Below, piece by piece: positions 1 through 11,944 of a stretch of DNA of 64,000 nt. The stretch's first letter is position 1; each line of letters opens with the position of its first letter. The stretch comes from Macrotrachela quadricornifera (Eukaryota > Rotifera > Eurotatoria > Philodinida > Philodinidae). Location: assembly GCA_022393335.1 (NCBI GenBank), contig JAJEKB010021389.1:73443-137442 (forward strand), written 5' to 3'. The translations under genes were made by a program, and so were the position numbers. Below the pieces are notes generated by a model. That model worked only from the letters and a program-made list of their open reading frames with translations, searched no databases and was not told the origin of the DNA.

Positions 1-557
1 TGTAATCGATCGAGAAATTGACGAAAAGTAATGTGAAGCAAAAAAAAACAGACTGATTAAAGATTGTTAACATCAGCACAAAACTGCCACTTTGAGTTTT
101 TTTTTTATTTGTGTATTTTTTTTTCAAATACATGGTCCATGAGGAAATCTATGCTATATATAACTCATATCCACATTGAATAGTTCTAATTTTTTGAGAG
201 ATGACTGATTCAAAATATTATAGTTGAAAGATTTTTATGATCTCTTGTCATTTAGTGACATCTTTACGCTGATTGGTGCATTGTACGAATCAATCCAAAT
301 GAGGACAAAAACATCCATCATTAAACTTTTAGTTAAATTTTTTTATGTCAAAAATATTACTAAGTATTCTTACGATCTTATTGATACTTTACATGTTATT
401 ATTAACACATTCGAGGCGATGGGGTCCACCGGTGGATCTCACTATATTTTAGCAAGAAATTGAATAGAAAAACAGTTCTTTCTCTTTCATTCTCAGGCGG
501 AAAGTTGCACGTAGTGTATGATCTGATTTGTATCTTCGCTATTTTCAAAATGATTTA
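1..557. other. Non-coding flank of the piggyBac copy
   Basis: No gene is recognised here. The stretch is AT-rich with poly-T runs. A short palindrome, TCCACCGGTGGA (425-436), lies about 120 bp beyond the end of the transposase reading frame. Its counterpart lies beside the second piggyBac remnant at 17811, so this end probably belongs to the transposon. Confidence 0.5.
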
Positions 558-2231
558 TTACATAGCATGATGCTTCTCATTAAAACAATCAAGACAAAAA
601 AAATTGTTACAATCAGAACAGAAAGTTTTAATTCTCTTTGTTGTCGAATGACACGCTTCTCTTAATTGATGTTCTCTGTTTTTTTCATAACAACCAACAC
701 ATCGTCTTCGAACATCACGGTCAGATCCTTTCTTTTCTTCCAGCTTATGATCAGCTAGTTTGTGCTTCAAATGACTCGTCGATTGTTGTCTCGAACCAGG
801 TTTCAGATTTTCGAAAGGCATACCAAGAAGTAAAGATCGCACGAGACTCTCACGAAACTGCAGAATGGTTATGTTGTTTGTTGTGTAGTTTTCTTTGTAT
901 ATCAAATAGCTATTCACTACTGCTGTTCCAAATATCAATTCAAACGCCACCTTTTGATACCATTTTATAGATCGTCTTAGACATGTGTAGTATGCAGATA
1001 GCTGATCCGACAAATCCGTACCTTGTCTTCCTTTATTATAGTCGAGCACCACTTGTGGCTTCATGATGCGTTCGCCAGATGGATTAGTTTTTCTGATATC
1101 CACAAGAGCAGTTGTATGGAATGGCTTGGTAGATATCATCAGAATGTCTCTTTTATCTGTCCACTTGATCAGCTTGACACCATCGCCATTCTGAAGTCCA
1201 TAAATCTCACTCTTCTTGAGTTTTTCCTGAAGAATTGCTTTTCCAGATCCAACACGATTACTTCTCAATGTTCCAATGAGGTAAGTATCATTTCCTAACA
1301 ATCGTTTCGCAAGATCGATACTCGTAAAAAAATTGTCAGCTACCACAGTTCGATAGCATCCGAAAAGATCTTCTAATAATTGCATGATACCTGTTTGAGT
1401 ATGAATAAGACCAGTCGTTGGATTCTGTTTTCCTGTATAAATTATAAAATTCTACGTATATCCATTTATGTCTGCCACTTTATACATTTTAACCCCATAT
1501 TTGTGGGCTTTGCCTGGAACGTATTGTCTAAAGGAGAGTCGACCTCATCAGGGCACCATTGTTTCATCGACGGCGGTGACAGAACCGGACGTATAAATCG
1601 ACTTAAATCTAGCTTTCAATAGGATCAAAAGTGGATTCAACTTAGCTAGTTTATCTTGGCTCGCATCCTGTTCCTCATTGTTAGAAAAATGCAAAAACCT
1701 GAGAAGTAATTCGAATTTGTCTCTCGACATTGTATTTTGAATGATTTCTGATCCATATAATTGACTTTTGCTCCAGTGGTAGTCTACTTTCTGCATTTGT
1801 ACTAAGCCCATCTTGATGACTATCCCCACGAACTTCAGCATTTCTTCGTTAGTAGTTGGTTCCCATTGAAGATTTTTTGATCGTTTGCTAAGTTTATGTG
1901 TTAGTAAGTATTGTTCTGCATATCTATTAGTTTCAAGAACCATAAGACTTAAAATCTCGTCAGTGATGAAATGTCGATAGCAATCGATAGGATTGACTGT
2001 ACCATCTTTGGAAGTTGATGTTACTTGTTGAATAAATCCATAATCTTCCAGAAATTCACCGTCAGATTCTAATTCTATTTCACTCCAGACATTTGAATCG
2101 TTCTCATCATCGGTGACTTCTTCATCGGAACTTGTAGATTCGAAGTGCATTCTAGCAAAATCATCATCCAAAGAACTCACTTCACTGAGTGAGTCAAGGC
2201 TATCTTCCGTACTGGTTTCTTTTGAGGACAT
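558..2231 (-). pseudogene. piggyBac-family transposase pseudogene
   Basis: This is a DDE transposase of the piggyBac (DDE_Tnp_1_7) family, which cuts and pastes DNA at TTAA sites. Reading the minus strand, an acidic Ser/Glu/Asp-rich N-terminus is followed by the core. The first catalytic Asp lies in VDETMVP, the second in VVADNFFTS, and the third in the YNKGRQGTDLSDQ block. A Cys-rich C-terminal zinc finger (CVGC, then FCSDC, FCLDC) is typical of the family. The whole protein lies in one frame but carries three in-frame stops: two adjacent TGA codons (1545-1550) directly after the first catalytic motif, and a TAG (1452-1454). There is no frameshift, so inactivation was by point changes and looks recent. 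Terminal inverted repeats and TTAA duplications could not be fixed by eye. Confidence 0.92.
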
Positions 2232-3732
2232 GTGAAATATTCAAGAATACGGACAATTTTGATCGCTTTTATATTGATGAGTAGCAATGCGCAGAATAGA
2301 CACGAATACAACAGAAAAATCTAGAAACTTTCTATCCTTATCTCACACGTAATGTATAATACACATTACAGAACAAAAAAGTAACTTGAGTCATTATACA
2401 GCTGGAGAGGAGATTCGATTCACTATTTAATTGTACAAAACGAAGGATAGTAAAAAAACTCGATAGAGCAGAAAGAAAAGGTCAGTAAGTGTATTCACTA
2501 GGAATTTATTCTTCATAGGAACGAATATCTCGATCAATTTCTCTACAAAACTGAATCGTCTCGAATGCGTTAATGTAATTGACGTTTTTGACTTTGTGAT
2601 GAATAGTAACTAATGATCAAAGTTAACGTTGTGATATGTTTTATAGTTACGAACGAATGAAAAGGTATTGTACAATATCTTGACATTATACATGAGTCAT
2701 TTTGTATTGATTTTGTTGGACACGAGGAAGAAAACATGAGATGGATGAATATTTTACCTTTGCTCATGAATAGCTATCGACAGAAGTAAAGATTGATCAA
2801 GCACGAAAATGAGTTTCAATCAGAGTTCGAATCGAATCGATTTAACCAAGATTTCATTTACTGTCTAGAAGAAAAAGCTTATAAACCTCATTCCATTCAC
2901 AGCTGTATCGTAAGATATCGTGGGGAAATACAACTTTTTAACTGAAAAGCTCAGTAAGTATATTCGTCTTTCTCAAAAGTATTATCAATTTGAAAAATTC
3001 GTAATTTAATGCGTTTCTTTGAAGACGTGCTCATTATTTAATATACTCATCTGTCCAACTAACAATAGTTTTACGAACGACGCATGTATTCGTTCTATTT
3101 CTCATACGATTTTTATCGGTCTTAGACACGCAGTTGCATCACGAATTAACGTGTTTGTTATCACAGTGTTCCTGACTTCTGAAAGAAAAAGAAGAGACAC
3201 TTATTTCAACGTTCACCCTCATGTATTCTGTATCTTTCTTGGACTTGCTCTAAACACTCATTCATTGTTATACAAGAGAGAAGTCAAAGAAAGAATGAGT
3301 GTCAGTCGACAAGGGCCAAAATAAACTATAATCTTTGAAATTAACGTAAAGAAATGCTTTATTGAAAGGTATATGATCCTAATTAAATTATCTTTTTTCT
3401 AATACATTTTTATGCTCTTCATTAGATCTGTTGTACACAGTAAATACAACATATTCTATATTCACTCCTTATTTATAATAAATTCCCAAACAGAAGAAAT
3501 AAAATCAATTGATTGCAGTAATATTAATTTCTCGACAAAATAACTGTTCATTCAAATAAGCATACGCATAAACGCGATGTCAAAAGTGACGAATTTAACA
3601 AAAGAATACATAATATTTCATGTGGCGTTTTCTTACACACTGTCTTTTATCTATGTTATTGATAAGCGATAAGACACACGTATAGTTACCATGTAACTTC
3701 ATAAAGCCCGAACCATTGCTGAGTTTATCAAA
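2232..3732. other. Intergenic, no gene recognised
   Basis: This is AT-rich sequence between the transposon and the hexosaminidase. The open frames here (for example 3019-3324) have no recognisable domain. The stretch just before 3733 presumably holds the hexosaminidase promoter, but I see no specific motif. Confidence 0.4.
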
Positions 3733-5881
3733 ATGACTCGAATAAATCTTCTGCTACTTCTACTGGTCATCAATATTGTGAATTTTTCAACTGTGCATAG
3801 TCATGAACGACGTGGTTTCCTCAATCCAATAAAAATTGAGCCAACTGTTGGAGAACCATGGCCAAAGCCTCAGTCAATTCAGACCACTCCTGAACGATTA
3901 ACTATCCATCCAAATACATTTCACTTTCTGATTAACGAGACTAGTCAACGTTGTGACTTACTGACTAATGCTTTTAATCGATACTATAGATCCATATTCT
4001 TTCCACAGACTTATCTATCTTATATTCTTCATTCATCGTCATCAATTCTAGCTGATGATGACATTCAACCATTGAGACAAAATCTACCCAATCCTGATAA
4101 TGTAACCATATTGGAGGAACTCTCCGTCTACATTGACCAGCCATGCGATCAGTGGCCCAGTCTGGAATCGAATGAATCTTGTAACAGACTGTTTTGATGG
4201 ATTTTTATCCATCCTATCGTTTTCTTTTAGACGTTCTTATCGTACGAAGCGGTCATGCTACTCTCAATGCTGCGTCTATTTGGGGTGGTCTACGAGGTTT
4301 GGAAACATTTAGTCAATTAATTCATACAGATGATGATCTCTTCGTATGCGTTCTTTTTTCATTCTAAACGATTTATCTATCTATCTAAAGAATAGTTTGC
4401 TATAAATGAAACAATTATCAACGATTTTCCTCGATTTCAACATCGTGGTCTTCTATTTGATACATCTCGCCATTATATTTCTGTTAATACGATTAAAATG
4501 AATCTGGTTTGTCATTGAATAATTTCTTTATGACTGATATCAATTCTTTATTCAATAGGAAGCAATGGCTCAGAGTAAAATGAATGTATTTCATTTTCAT
4601 ATTGTCGATGATCAATCATTTCCGTATCAATCACGGACATATCCTGAGTTAAGTGAAAAGGGTGCTTATAGCAAACAAGATGTTTATTCTCAAAGTGATA
4701 TTGCTGATTTGATTGAATTTGCACGTCAACGTGGTATTCGTGTAGTGATTGAATTTGATTCACCAGGTCATACACTTTCATGGGGTCGAGCAATTCATAT
4801 TTTGACTCAATGTTATAGTGAAGGAAAACCAAATGGAAAATTGGGACCTGTAGATCCAAGTCAAAATTCAACATTTATCTTTTTGAAAAACTTCTTCACT
4901 GAAATTGCCAGTGTTTTTCCTGATCGTTATGTACATTTGGGTGGAGATGAAGTGAATTTCGAATGCTGGTAATTTTTAATTATTTTTCGGGTAGATTGTC
5001 GATTTCAATAGAGATGTTTTTCTTCTAGGAGAAGCAATCCAGCTATCAATGAATTTATGCGTCAGATGAAATTTGGCATCGATTATGCTTTACTTGAACA
5101 ATATTATATGCAGACGTAAGTTCTAAATGAGAGAGAATATTTTTATATTGTTTTCGATAGTCTGGTAGATATTGTCAATGCCACTGGAAAAGGTTATGCT
5201 GTCTGGCAAGAAATTATCGATCATCATGTTAAAGTCAAAGCAGATACTGTAGTGGAAGTTTGGAAGGTTAGACTATTGAATTATTTCATCATATTAATCA
5301 AATTTTTACAGGAACCTAAGAGTCTGGAATTGGCTCGAGTAACAAGTCTTGGCTATCGAGCTATTCTATCAGCATGTTGGTAAGTGTACAATTATTGATA
5401 AAATTATCACATTGTATCTTTTCACACAGGTATCTTAATTTGATTTCTTACGGTCAAGATTGGTTTAAATATTATGAATGTGATCCACATGATTTTATTG
5501 GTAAATATCTTTTTAATCATTTCTTCTATACTCTTTACTTTTCTTTTTTCTGTTATATAGGCACAGAAAAACAGAAGAAATTGGTCGTTGGTGGTGAAGC
5601 TTGTATGTGGGGAGGTGAGTTAAAAGCTTAATTACTGATACTCTGTCGACTATTAATATCTATTTCATTATATAGAATATGTCGATTCAACCAATATTCT
5701 TCCTACGACTTGGCCACGAGCATCTGTCGTAGCAGAACGCTTATGGTCATCTGCTGATGTCAAAGAACCCCGAGCAGCGATACCACGACTTGAAGAACAA
5801 CGTTGTCGTTATTTGAAACGTGGTATTCCAGCTGCTCCTATCAATGGTCCAAGTTACTGCAATCCCGAGAGTCGCACTTAA
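3733..5881 (+). CDS. HEX: Beta-hexosaminidase, GH20, ten exons
   Basis: A lysosomal or secreted enzyme that removes terminal N-acetylhexosamine from glycans and gangliosides. My exons are 3733-4180, 4231-4343, 4396-4506, 4559-4968, 5029-5115, 5161-5266, 5312-5379, 5430-5500, 5561-5614 and 5676-5881. All junctions are GT-AG, the phases agree, and the product is 557 residues, close to human HEXA/HEXB (529/556). It has a signal peptide (residues 1-23), the GH20b N-terminal domain, then the catalytic barrel. [22 protein letters not shown] and [12 protein letters not shown] are visible, with the catalytic Asp-Glu pair at about 354-355. The motifs [15 protein letters not shown] and [13 protein letters not shown] follow. 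The start is the ATG opening the signal peptide. No key residue is missing, so it looks functional. Confidence 0.95.
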
Positions 5882-5909
5882 TACTTACTTTAGAGAAGAT
5901 ATTTGATCA

Positions 5910-5937
5910 AATAAATGATATTAGTAAAGGCAATAAA
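5910..5937 (+). terminator. Poly(A) signals of the hexosaminidase gene
   Basis: AATAAA occurs at 5910-5915 and again at about 5932-5937, 30-55 bp after the stop codon. This is the expected place for 3' end processing. Confidence 0.6.
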
Positions 5938-6294
5938 ATAATTCCAGATTGCCGAAAAATGTTTGAATAAATAAATATATGAAAATCATAAGTGAGCAAT
6001 AAAAACTTTGTATAATATCCGGAAGCCTTAAAACATGTGACCTAACTTCCATACTTTTCACATATTGTCAAATTCTCAAAATATTCATAGGAAAATCCTT
6101 CGAATGTTTCTTATTATTTGATTAATTTTGCAGAAGAAGTTATATTTTATTTCAAAAGCTACAGTTTCATCAAACTAGAAGAATTTTTAAGCGAACGAGA
6201 ACAAGAAAAACAATCGAAATGACAAATGTTGAGTTATAATCGATTATATGAAAAATTCTAAAATTTGAATATTAATTCTTTTCTTTACATATTC

Positions 6295-7025
6295 AGCATG
6301 ATGTAATCTAGAATCGGTCTGTATGTCCGTCCGTGTACACGATAGCTCTTCCCAATTACACTCGATTGAGATGATATATTGTGCACACAATTGTCTCATC
6401 AGTATCTCGGTCGAGAGAAGAAGATGAGAAGGATCCGTCAAGAAATACCTAAGATATCGAAAAAATTGCTATTATTTACCAGACCATACCTGAGAGGGGG
6501 TAAAGACATTTTTTCAAAAAAAATATTCTTTTCTCACAATTATTTGAAATATATATGAATCAACTCAGTTTTTAACGCTGATTCTGAATAAGATATTAGT
6601 TTTGAATCAAATCGTAGTTTTTTTTAAGTGAAAGTTACCTAAATATGTCTCAGGTGACTAGTGGTTTTGTCGCTACTAAAACGAATTATTAAATGGAACA
6701 AAATCCAAACTCTATAGCTATTTACAGTGGTGGATTATTATGAAAATACTGTTGCCTCTGTGTATCATACATCTCTAATAGATCCATGTGGTTACCTATG
6801 ATCATAATATCGCTAGATCCAAGCTGAAATAACTCCTTCTATCCAGTTTCTAAACTGAGCACGAATCTGAACTCGATTTCTGTGATTTCGAAAGATATTT
6901 AATCGGTGTGTCTTATAATTTAGTGAGAAAAGATGTGTCGTTGATGAGAACTATTCTTGTAGAAAAATAATCCTAGAATGTCGTGCACCAGATGAGAAAA
7001 TTCAAAATACCACTGTACCATCTTT
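6295..7025. repeat. Dispersed repeat, copy 1
   Basis: About 700 bp is similar in the same orientation to 26125-27000. Shared blocks include GAATCGGTC followed by GTCCGTCCG, a long ATCTCGGTCGAGAGAAGAAG block, AACGCTGATTCTGAATA, and a 3' block around CACGAATCTRAACT. Each copy has private insertions and deletions, for example about 75 bp present only in copy 2. No coding potential is visible. It is probably a decayed non-autonomous element of unknown class. Confidence 0.75.
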
Positions 7026-7395
7026 CTTATCTCGTAATGTCAAGGTTTGCCAAATATTCCAAATGTTGATAATCGATTGAATCTATAGTCTCAAGGATCT
7101 GATGTAAGAAAAATCACGAAACAATCCATCGGTAAAAGCTGTGTTTCTTGCCGATTTGAAATGTTTTGGTGTCAAAAGAACCCTTTGGTTAGATAAATAT
7201 ATGCGAGTTAAAGCTTGAAAAAAGCTTCTATTATTCAATATAGATCTACTCTCTCATTTAATCACGCAAAAAATATAATGTTTTGCTTAGATTAGTTGTT
7301 TACTTGTATTCATGTTAATTCAATAAAAATTTTCTCTTTCAACAATTGAATGGTAAAAACAAAAAATTTATTTGTCTGCGTAATGTACGAGTTTA

Positions 7396-9308
7396 CTAAT
7401 GATCAATATTGATTGAATCTACTTTATCATTATATTCATGACCAATGTACCATCGACTACCTTGCAACCAGGGAGTTTGACCAGCACCATTTGCTTTATG
7501 TAGAATCATTTGATGACTAGGCCCAATTAAGATCGCAGAAACCTAGAAAAGAAAAACATTTCAATGAATCAATGTGAATGAGCAACGATCATCAACTACT
7601 TTATCATGCCAATTATGACCGTTACTGGCAACTTTGTGACCCGAGTCAGTGAAACATTGCATGTAATGATCCGTCGGACAGCCAACATCTAAAGAGGATC
7701 ATTGGATAATATTGTAATTATTGATAGAGATAAAAGTGATTTACCATCACATACACATGCAGTTAATCCATAATGAGTGGCGTCAAATGGTAATAATCCA
7801 TTTACTGCTATATCAATATTGGGTGTGACAGGAGGAGCATATTTGTATTTATATACTTTTATCATAGCCGATGCAAGATTGAGATCACCAATGGTTACAA
7901 CAGTTAAATCATTGCCATGAAAGTTATTATTGTCATTAATTAAGGAAAGAGGATATCGACCATTTCTGACCTAGGTAAAGAAAACACAAATGAAATCGAA
8001 GATAATACAATTAACTAACGCGAGATAACATAGCAAGATAGGATGATTCAATGACTTGAGCGATACCTTCATCTCGTGTACGTTCATATAAACGAGCAAG
8101 ACCAAGATAAAATATTCCTAAGATCATAGTAAACACATAATTAACATCAAATTTACCTCTACAAAATCAATACCTCGAAATGCAATTTGATCTCCTGAAC
8201 AAGTGTTGCTCTCATCACATGATTCAAATACAATATTATTTCGTGTAAATTGTGCAATACCATTACGAATATAAGTAATGGCATGTGTAATATATTGTTG
8301 ATTACCAGTAGCATCAGCTAAAGCCATCAATGCTTGTACTAGAACACCATATTCATACGTTAAAGACTAAAAACAAGATAATGCAATAAGTGAAAGTTTA
8401 AATATTTTGTTTATTATATTTACACCACCATACAGTTCACATTTTCCACCAGCAGTATTCAAAAGATCTCTTTGATAGCCTGTTTGTGGATTGAGTAAAT
8501 CTGTAGAAACTAACCAATTGTATATATCAATTGCTCCACCACGAGCTCCACCCTGTAGTAATGTTCGATCATGTGTAATGGAATATTGTGTTGCCATGGT
8601 ATATATAGTTAATACATTAGATATTGTTGTTTTATCAGTTGTTGAAGGTGGTGCATTTCCATAATACCAAAAGACACTATAATCATAAAAGTTTCAGTTA
8701 ATAAAATTATGATATGAAATATTTACCCACCACCACATTCTCCCGTCTGATGTGCAACGTTATCATTGATAACAGCTTGTGCGGCATTAATTAGATCTTG
8801 TGCACTGTCACCTAAGGAACGAATATATTGTTCGAGACGAAGAGCACCATTAGCCCACCAAGCTTGATCATCTGTGAATTTCGTATGAACATAATTATTT
8901 CGTCTTTTTGCTGTTTCAATCGCAGCCCAACGTGTGGAAAAATATAATTTATCCGTTGTTAAAAAAGAATTTTTTTATTGATACAATCTACATTTATTTC
9001 GTTATACATTTACCTCTTCCACCCATGGAATGAAAAAATTCAGCCAATGCCCATAAACCTACTCCACTCGGCCACCAAATACTAGGACCTCCATCTGACC
9101 AAAGACCGAAACCTCCATTACGATCATACCAATTACCAGCTAGTTGTGTAGCAATATCATAGGCTACTGCATATGGACAAAGTCCACCTCGAAATCTGCC
9201 CAAACAGACATTACGTAAAGCATCAAATACATCCCTTGCCGGTGGGGCACTATCCAATGGAACAGTAATGAAGTGTAAAACAAAAGTAATCAGAATTATT
9301 CTATACAT
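7396..9308 (-). CDS. GH76 family glycoside hydrolase (alpha-1,6-mannanase type), eight exons
   Basis: GH76 enzymes act on alpha-1,6-mannan of fungal walls; they are typical of fungi and bacteria, not animals. My exons on the minus strand are 9308-9014, 8910-8727, 8676-8424, 8366-8174, 8117-8020, 7970-7745, 7688-7600 (or 7597) and 7542-7396, giving about 494 residues. There is a signal peptide (MYRIILITFVLHFITVPLDSA). A (alpha/alpha)6-barrel pattern follows, with WWPSGVGLWALAEF, then TDDQAWW, whose Asp-Asp pair (about 112-113) matches the GH76 catalytic pair. GECGGGVFWYYG, CELYGGSLTYEYG and FRGIFYLGLARLYE come next. About 120 further residues with several Cys and His follow the catalytic part and were not recognised. 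Introns of about 50-100 bp show that the gene is adapted to its host. The sixth junction allows two donors three bases apart. Confidence 0.9.
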
Positions 9309-9780
9309 CTATAGAATGAGAAAGAAAGTACAAGTCTGCTACAAGTGCACACGATTTTAAATAGTTTTTCAAAATGTGCGTTTTTTTTTTCAAAGACCCT
9401 TGATAAGAATAAAATATACGAATATTGTTAGTAAATCAATAGAAAAAAAAAGTAAATATTTGTTGTTTTCCTGTCGATATACAGACAGTACTTATTGATA
9501 CCATTGTCATTATCAACTATCCTCACTTTGTTCATACAATAGTCAAATCAGATTTCTTTTATTTCATCATTTCACAATATTTTTTCTTTGTAAAAATATT
9601 GTTTTATAGATGATCGTTTGATTATTTTTCTGTATCGATAACCAATGATAATAGCAGTAACATATTCTCACACTGTTTCAGTATACGATTCTTATCTCTG
9701 TGTTGATATTTTTGATGAGAATAAAACACAACTGCAAAATTTTTATATTTATTCAGTTCTTCTATTTACATATTTCATTT
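9309..9780. other. Upstream region of the GH76 gene
   Basis: AT-rich, no gene recognised. It presumably holds the GH76 promoter. Confidence 0.4.
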
Positions 9781-10060
9781 AGGGTGAGAAATTCGAATCT
9801 AATATGAATTGTTAACTAATTGGAAATTACTATTATTTTTCTATAAAATCTGACCAATAGATAATTGAGTGCAGAGAATTCGAATTTAGTATTAGTTTTG
9901 ACTAATTAATTATTAATTATTGCTTTTTAATATTTTTCTGTGAGATTTAAGTAGAGACAATTCAAAATGGGAGAATTGAAATTTGAGGTTAGCTTTTATT
10001 AGTTAGTTATCAATTAATTATGAGGTAATTATATATTAATCTTTTCGAAACTTGGCAAAA
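9781..10060. repeat. Degenerate tandem repeat, three units of about 95 bp
   Basis: Three adjacent stretches start near 9785, 9880 and 9970. Each begins with a GAGAATTSRAATTT-like phrase, continues with TTRACTAATTA-like text, and ends in a TTTTTCT-like block. They are too diverged to set exact borders by eye. Confidence 0.5.
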
Positions 10061-10094
10061 ACTAATTAGGAGTGGCCGATGCGTATCAGACGTT

Positions 10095-10225
10095 ACTCCT
10101 TGCTAATTAATAATTAATTTAATCAAAATAAATGATTTGCTGATAGTTTCAAAAACATCATGTCTACGAAAAAGAGTTGAGCAAGTCCTCAGACGAGCGT
10201 TACTTGTTTAAATGAGTATATTTTA
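10095..10225. repeat. Dispersed short repeat, copy 1 of 3
   Basis: Matches 42845-42975 and more weakly 58905-58980. Shared words include TTAATCAAAATAAAT, AAACATCATGTC, a GAGTTGAGCAAGTC-like block and TTACTTGTTT, in the same order. Non-coding and of unknown class. Confidence 0.6.
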
Positions 10226-11159
10226 GAACATGTGTTATTTTGTATAAAGCTTTTTTTGGTACATTTCGAAAGACATTCTTTCTCAATAAATATCAAGTAT
10301 TTCTAATAATAAAATATAAATAACTCAAGATACTAAAATATCTGTTCATATATATTTGACAACTTAATGGTTCCACGGTTCTATATAATATTTGTGGAAT
10401 CGCAAACCTTTACTGCCCAAAGATCCTCAGATCTCGATGGAACTGCTTTGAGCCAGTCCATTTCTTGATCAACTAGCGACCGCTCGAGAGATTTTCGAGT
10501 TACAAATAATCTATAGAAAAATGTATAAAATTTAGTATGTTGAATCGGATCGATTATATGTATCGTCACGAGTGATATGAAACGGTGAATGAATAGTTGA
10601 CATATAGCCAGAGACACATTTTATTTTAGTGTATACAATGATTAATCTAACCAAATTGAGATACCTGATAATAATTTTAGCATTGATTATTGTCAACGAG
10701 AATAATCATGTTCATCGTGTGTTGCATTAATCCAATCTGAGTAAACTTCTGTATGAAATAAAATGATCACAACTATAAATATTAATGGAAAATAATACGC
10801 CAATTATTCATTTTACTTTTGAAAGTCACGAGAAATTTCCATGTGGGCTTGAGAATGAAGGAAAATGACTCATTATATTGGATTTGTTTTTATTTTTCTC
10901 TTTTCCTTTTTGGTGATGAAAAACACTCTTATGATGAGTAATCATTCATTTCTACGCGTCTATAGCTTTGCTTTTTTCCTATTTCTTTTTATTTTTCAAC
11001 AACCAATTTGCAAAGATAGTATAAAACAACGATTTCATATGTATGTAATTGACATTATTGCCTAAAATTATGCTATGGATTGTAAGTCCGCTTTTAACGT
11101 CAACTGTTTTCAATACTTTTTACAATGTTTAAACAAAATTAATATTTACCTTTTTAATG
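10226..11159. other. Intergenic, no gene recognised
   Basis: A 30-codon frame at 10640-10732 (starting MINLTKLRYLIIILALII) has a hydrophobic start like a signal peptide. It has no other support, so I do not call it a gene. The frame at 10865-11065 is hydrophobic low-complexity sequence. Confidence 0.3.
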
Positions 11160-11335
11160 CAATGCGAAGTATAGACATTTATTTAGTCGATTGCGAGTTT
11201 TTTTCTTTCTTTTTTTCTTCATTAATGCGGTAAGAAGCACAGCATTTCTGTAGTCCTTTGCGAGTTTTTTCTATTTGAGATGCGAAGTATTTATATTGTG
11301 ACGCAGCACGAGTTTTCTCTATTCCCGTACGCATA
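11160..11335. repeat. Degenerate tandem repeat, three units of about 55-60 bp
   Basis: Three units share ATGCGAAGTAT- or GCGGTAAGAAG-like starts and a TTTGCGAGTTTTT-like end. They lie in the gap upstream of the calpain gene. Confidence 0.4.
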
Positions 11336-11944
11336 AAAAATAGTGTATTTATAACGCTATGATCTCGAAAACCGAAGGTCAGAAAATTATGATTGAAATG
11401 CCGTATGAAAATATGAAGACCAAATTTATACTAGTCGAAATCCGTTTGTAAATAGAGACTTTAGTTTGTTTACGGGAAGTGTCAAAAAATTTTTTTTCGT
11501 TTTGGCATAATTAAAACAAAAGAAAATTTAGGCGCCATTCTCTCTGTATAACATCTAATGATAGATAATAAATTAGACATATAATTAAAGCAATAATCGA
11601 TAGTATTTCGTTCGAATCAGGTTAATAAGTATTGATAGAGTTTTCATAGTGATGAATCTCGTTATATCTGCACTTTATTGATTGAAACTTTACTTTCTCG
11701 ACAATATTCAAAGACAGGAAATATGTTTCAATAAGTCTGACAAAGCTGCCTTTTTCGTTTGCGTTGAATCATTGAAACGAATATACATTTTTAATGAATT
11801 ACTGATATTCTCTCTTTCGCAGTCGAGTGTAACTCGAATGCCATCTAGTCTGATAAATGTTCCTCTCGTTTATATTCTTATAGTTTCAAAAAAGATTTTG
11901 ACGGTTTTGATAAAAAAAAACATCTAATATTTCAGATTTTTATC

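Noticed and set aside
224..463. 79-codon open frame at the left edge
   Set aside because: No motif, AT-driven composition, and it overlaps the transposon flank palindrome.
638..1298. Plus-strand frames across the piggyBac region
   Set aside because: They are the reverse of a clearly recognised transposase on the minus strand.
3019..3324. 101-codon frame upstream of the hexosaminidase
   Set aside because: No domain, no codon pattern like the neighbouring genes and no splice link to 3733.
10381..10617. 78-codon minus-strand frame with an exon-like tail
   Set aside because: Its end looks slightly coding and follows a TTTTCTATAG, but no partner exon or family could be named.
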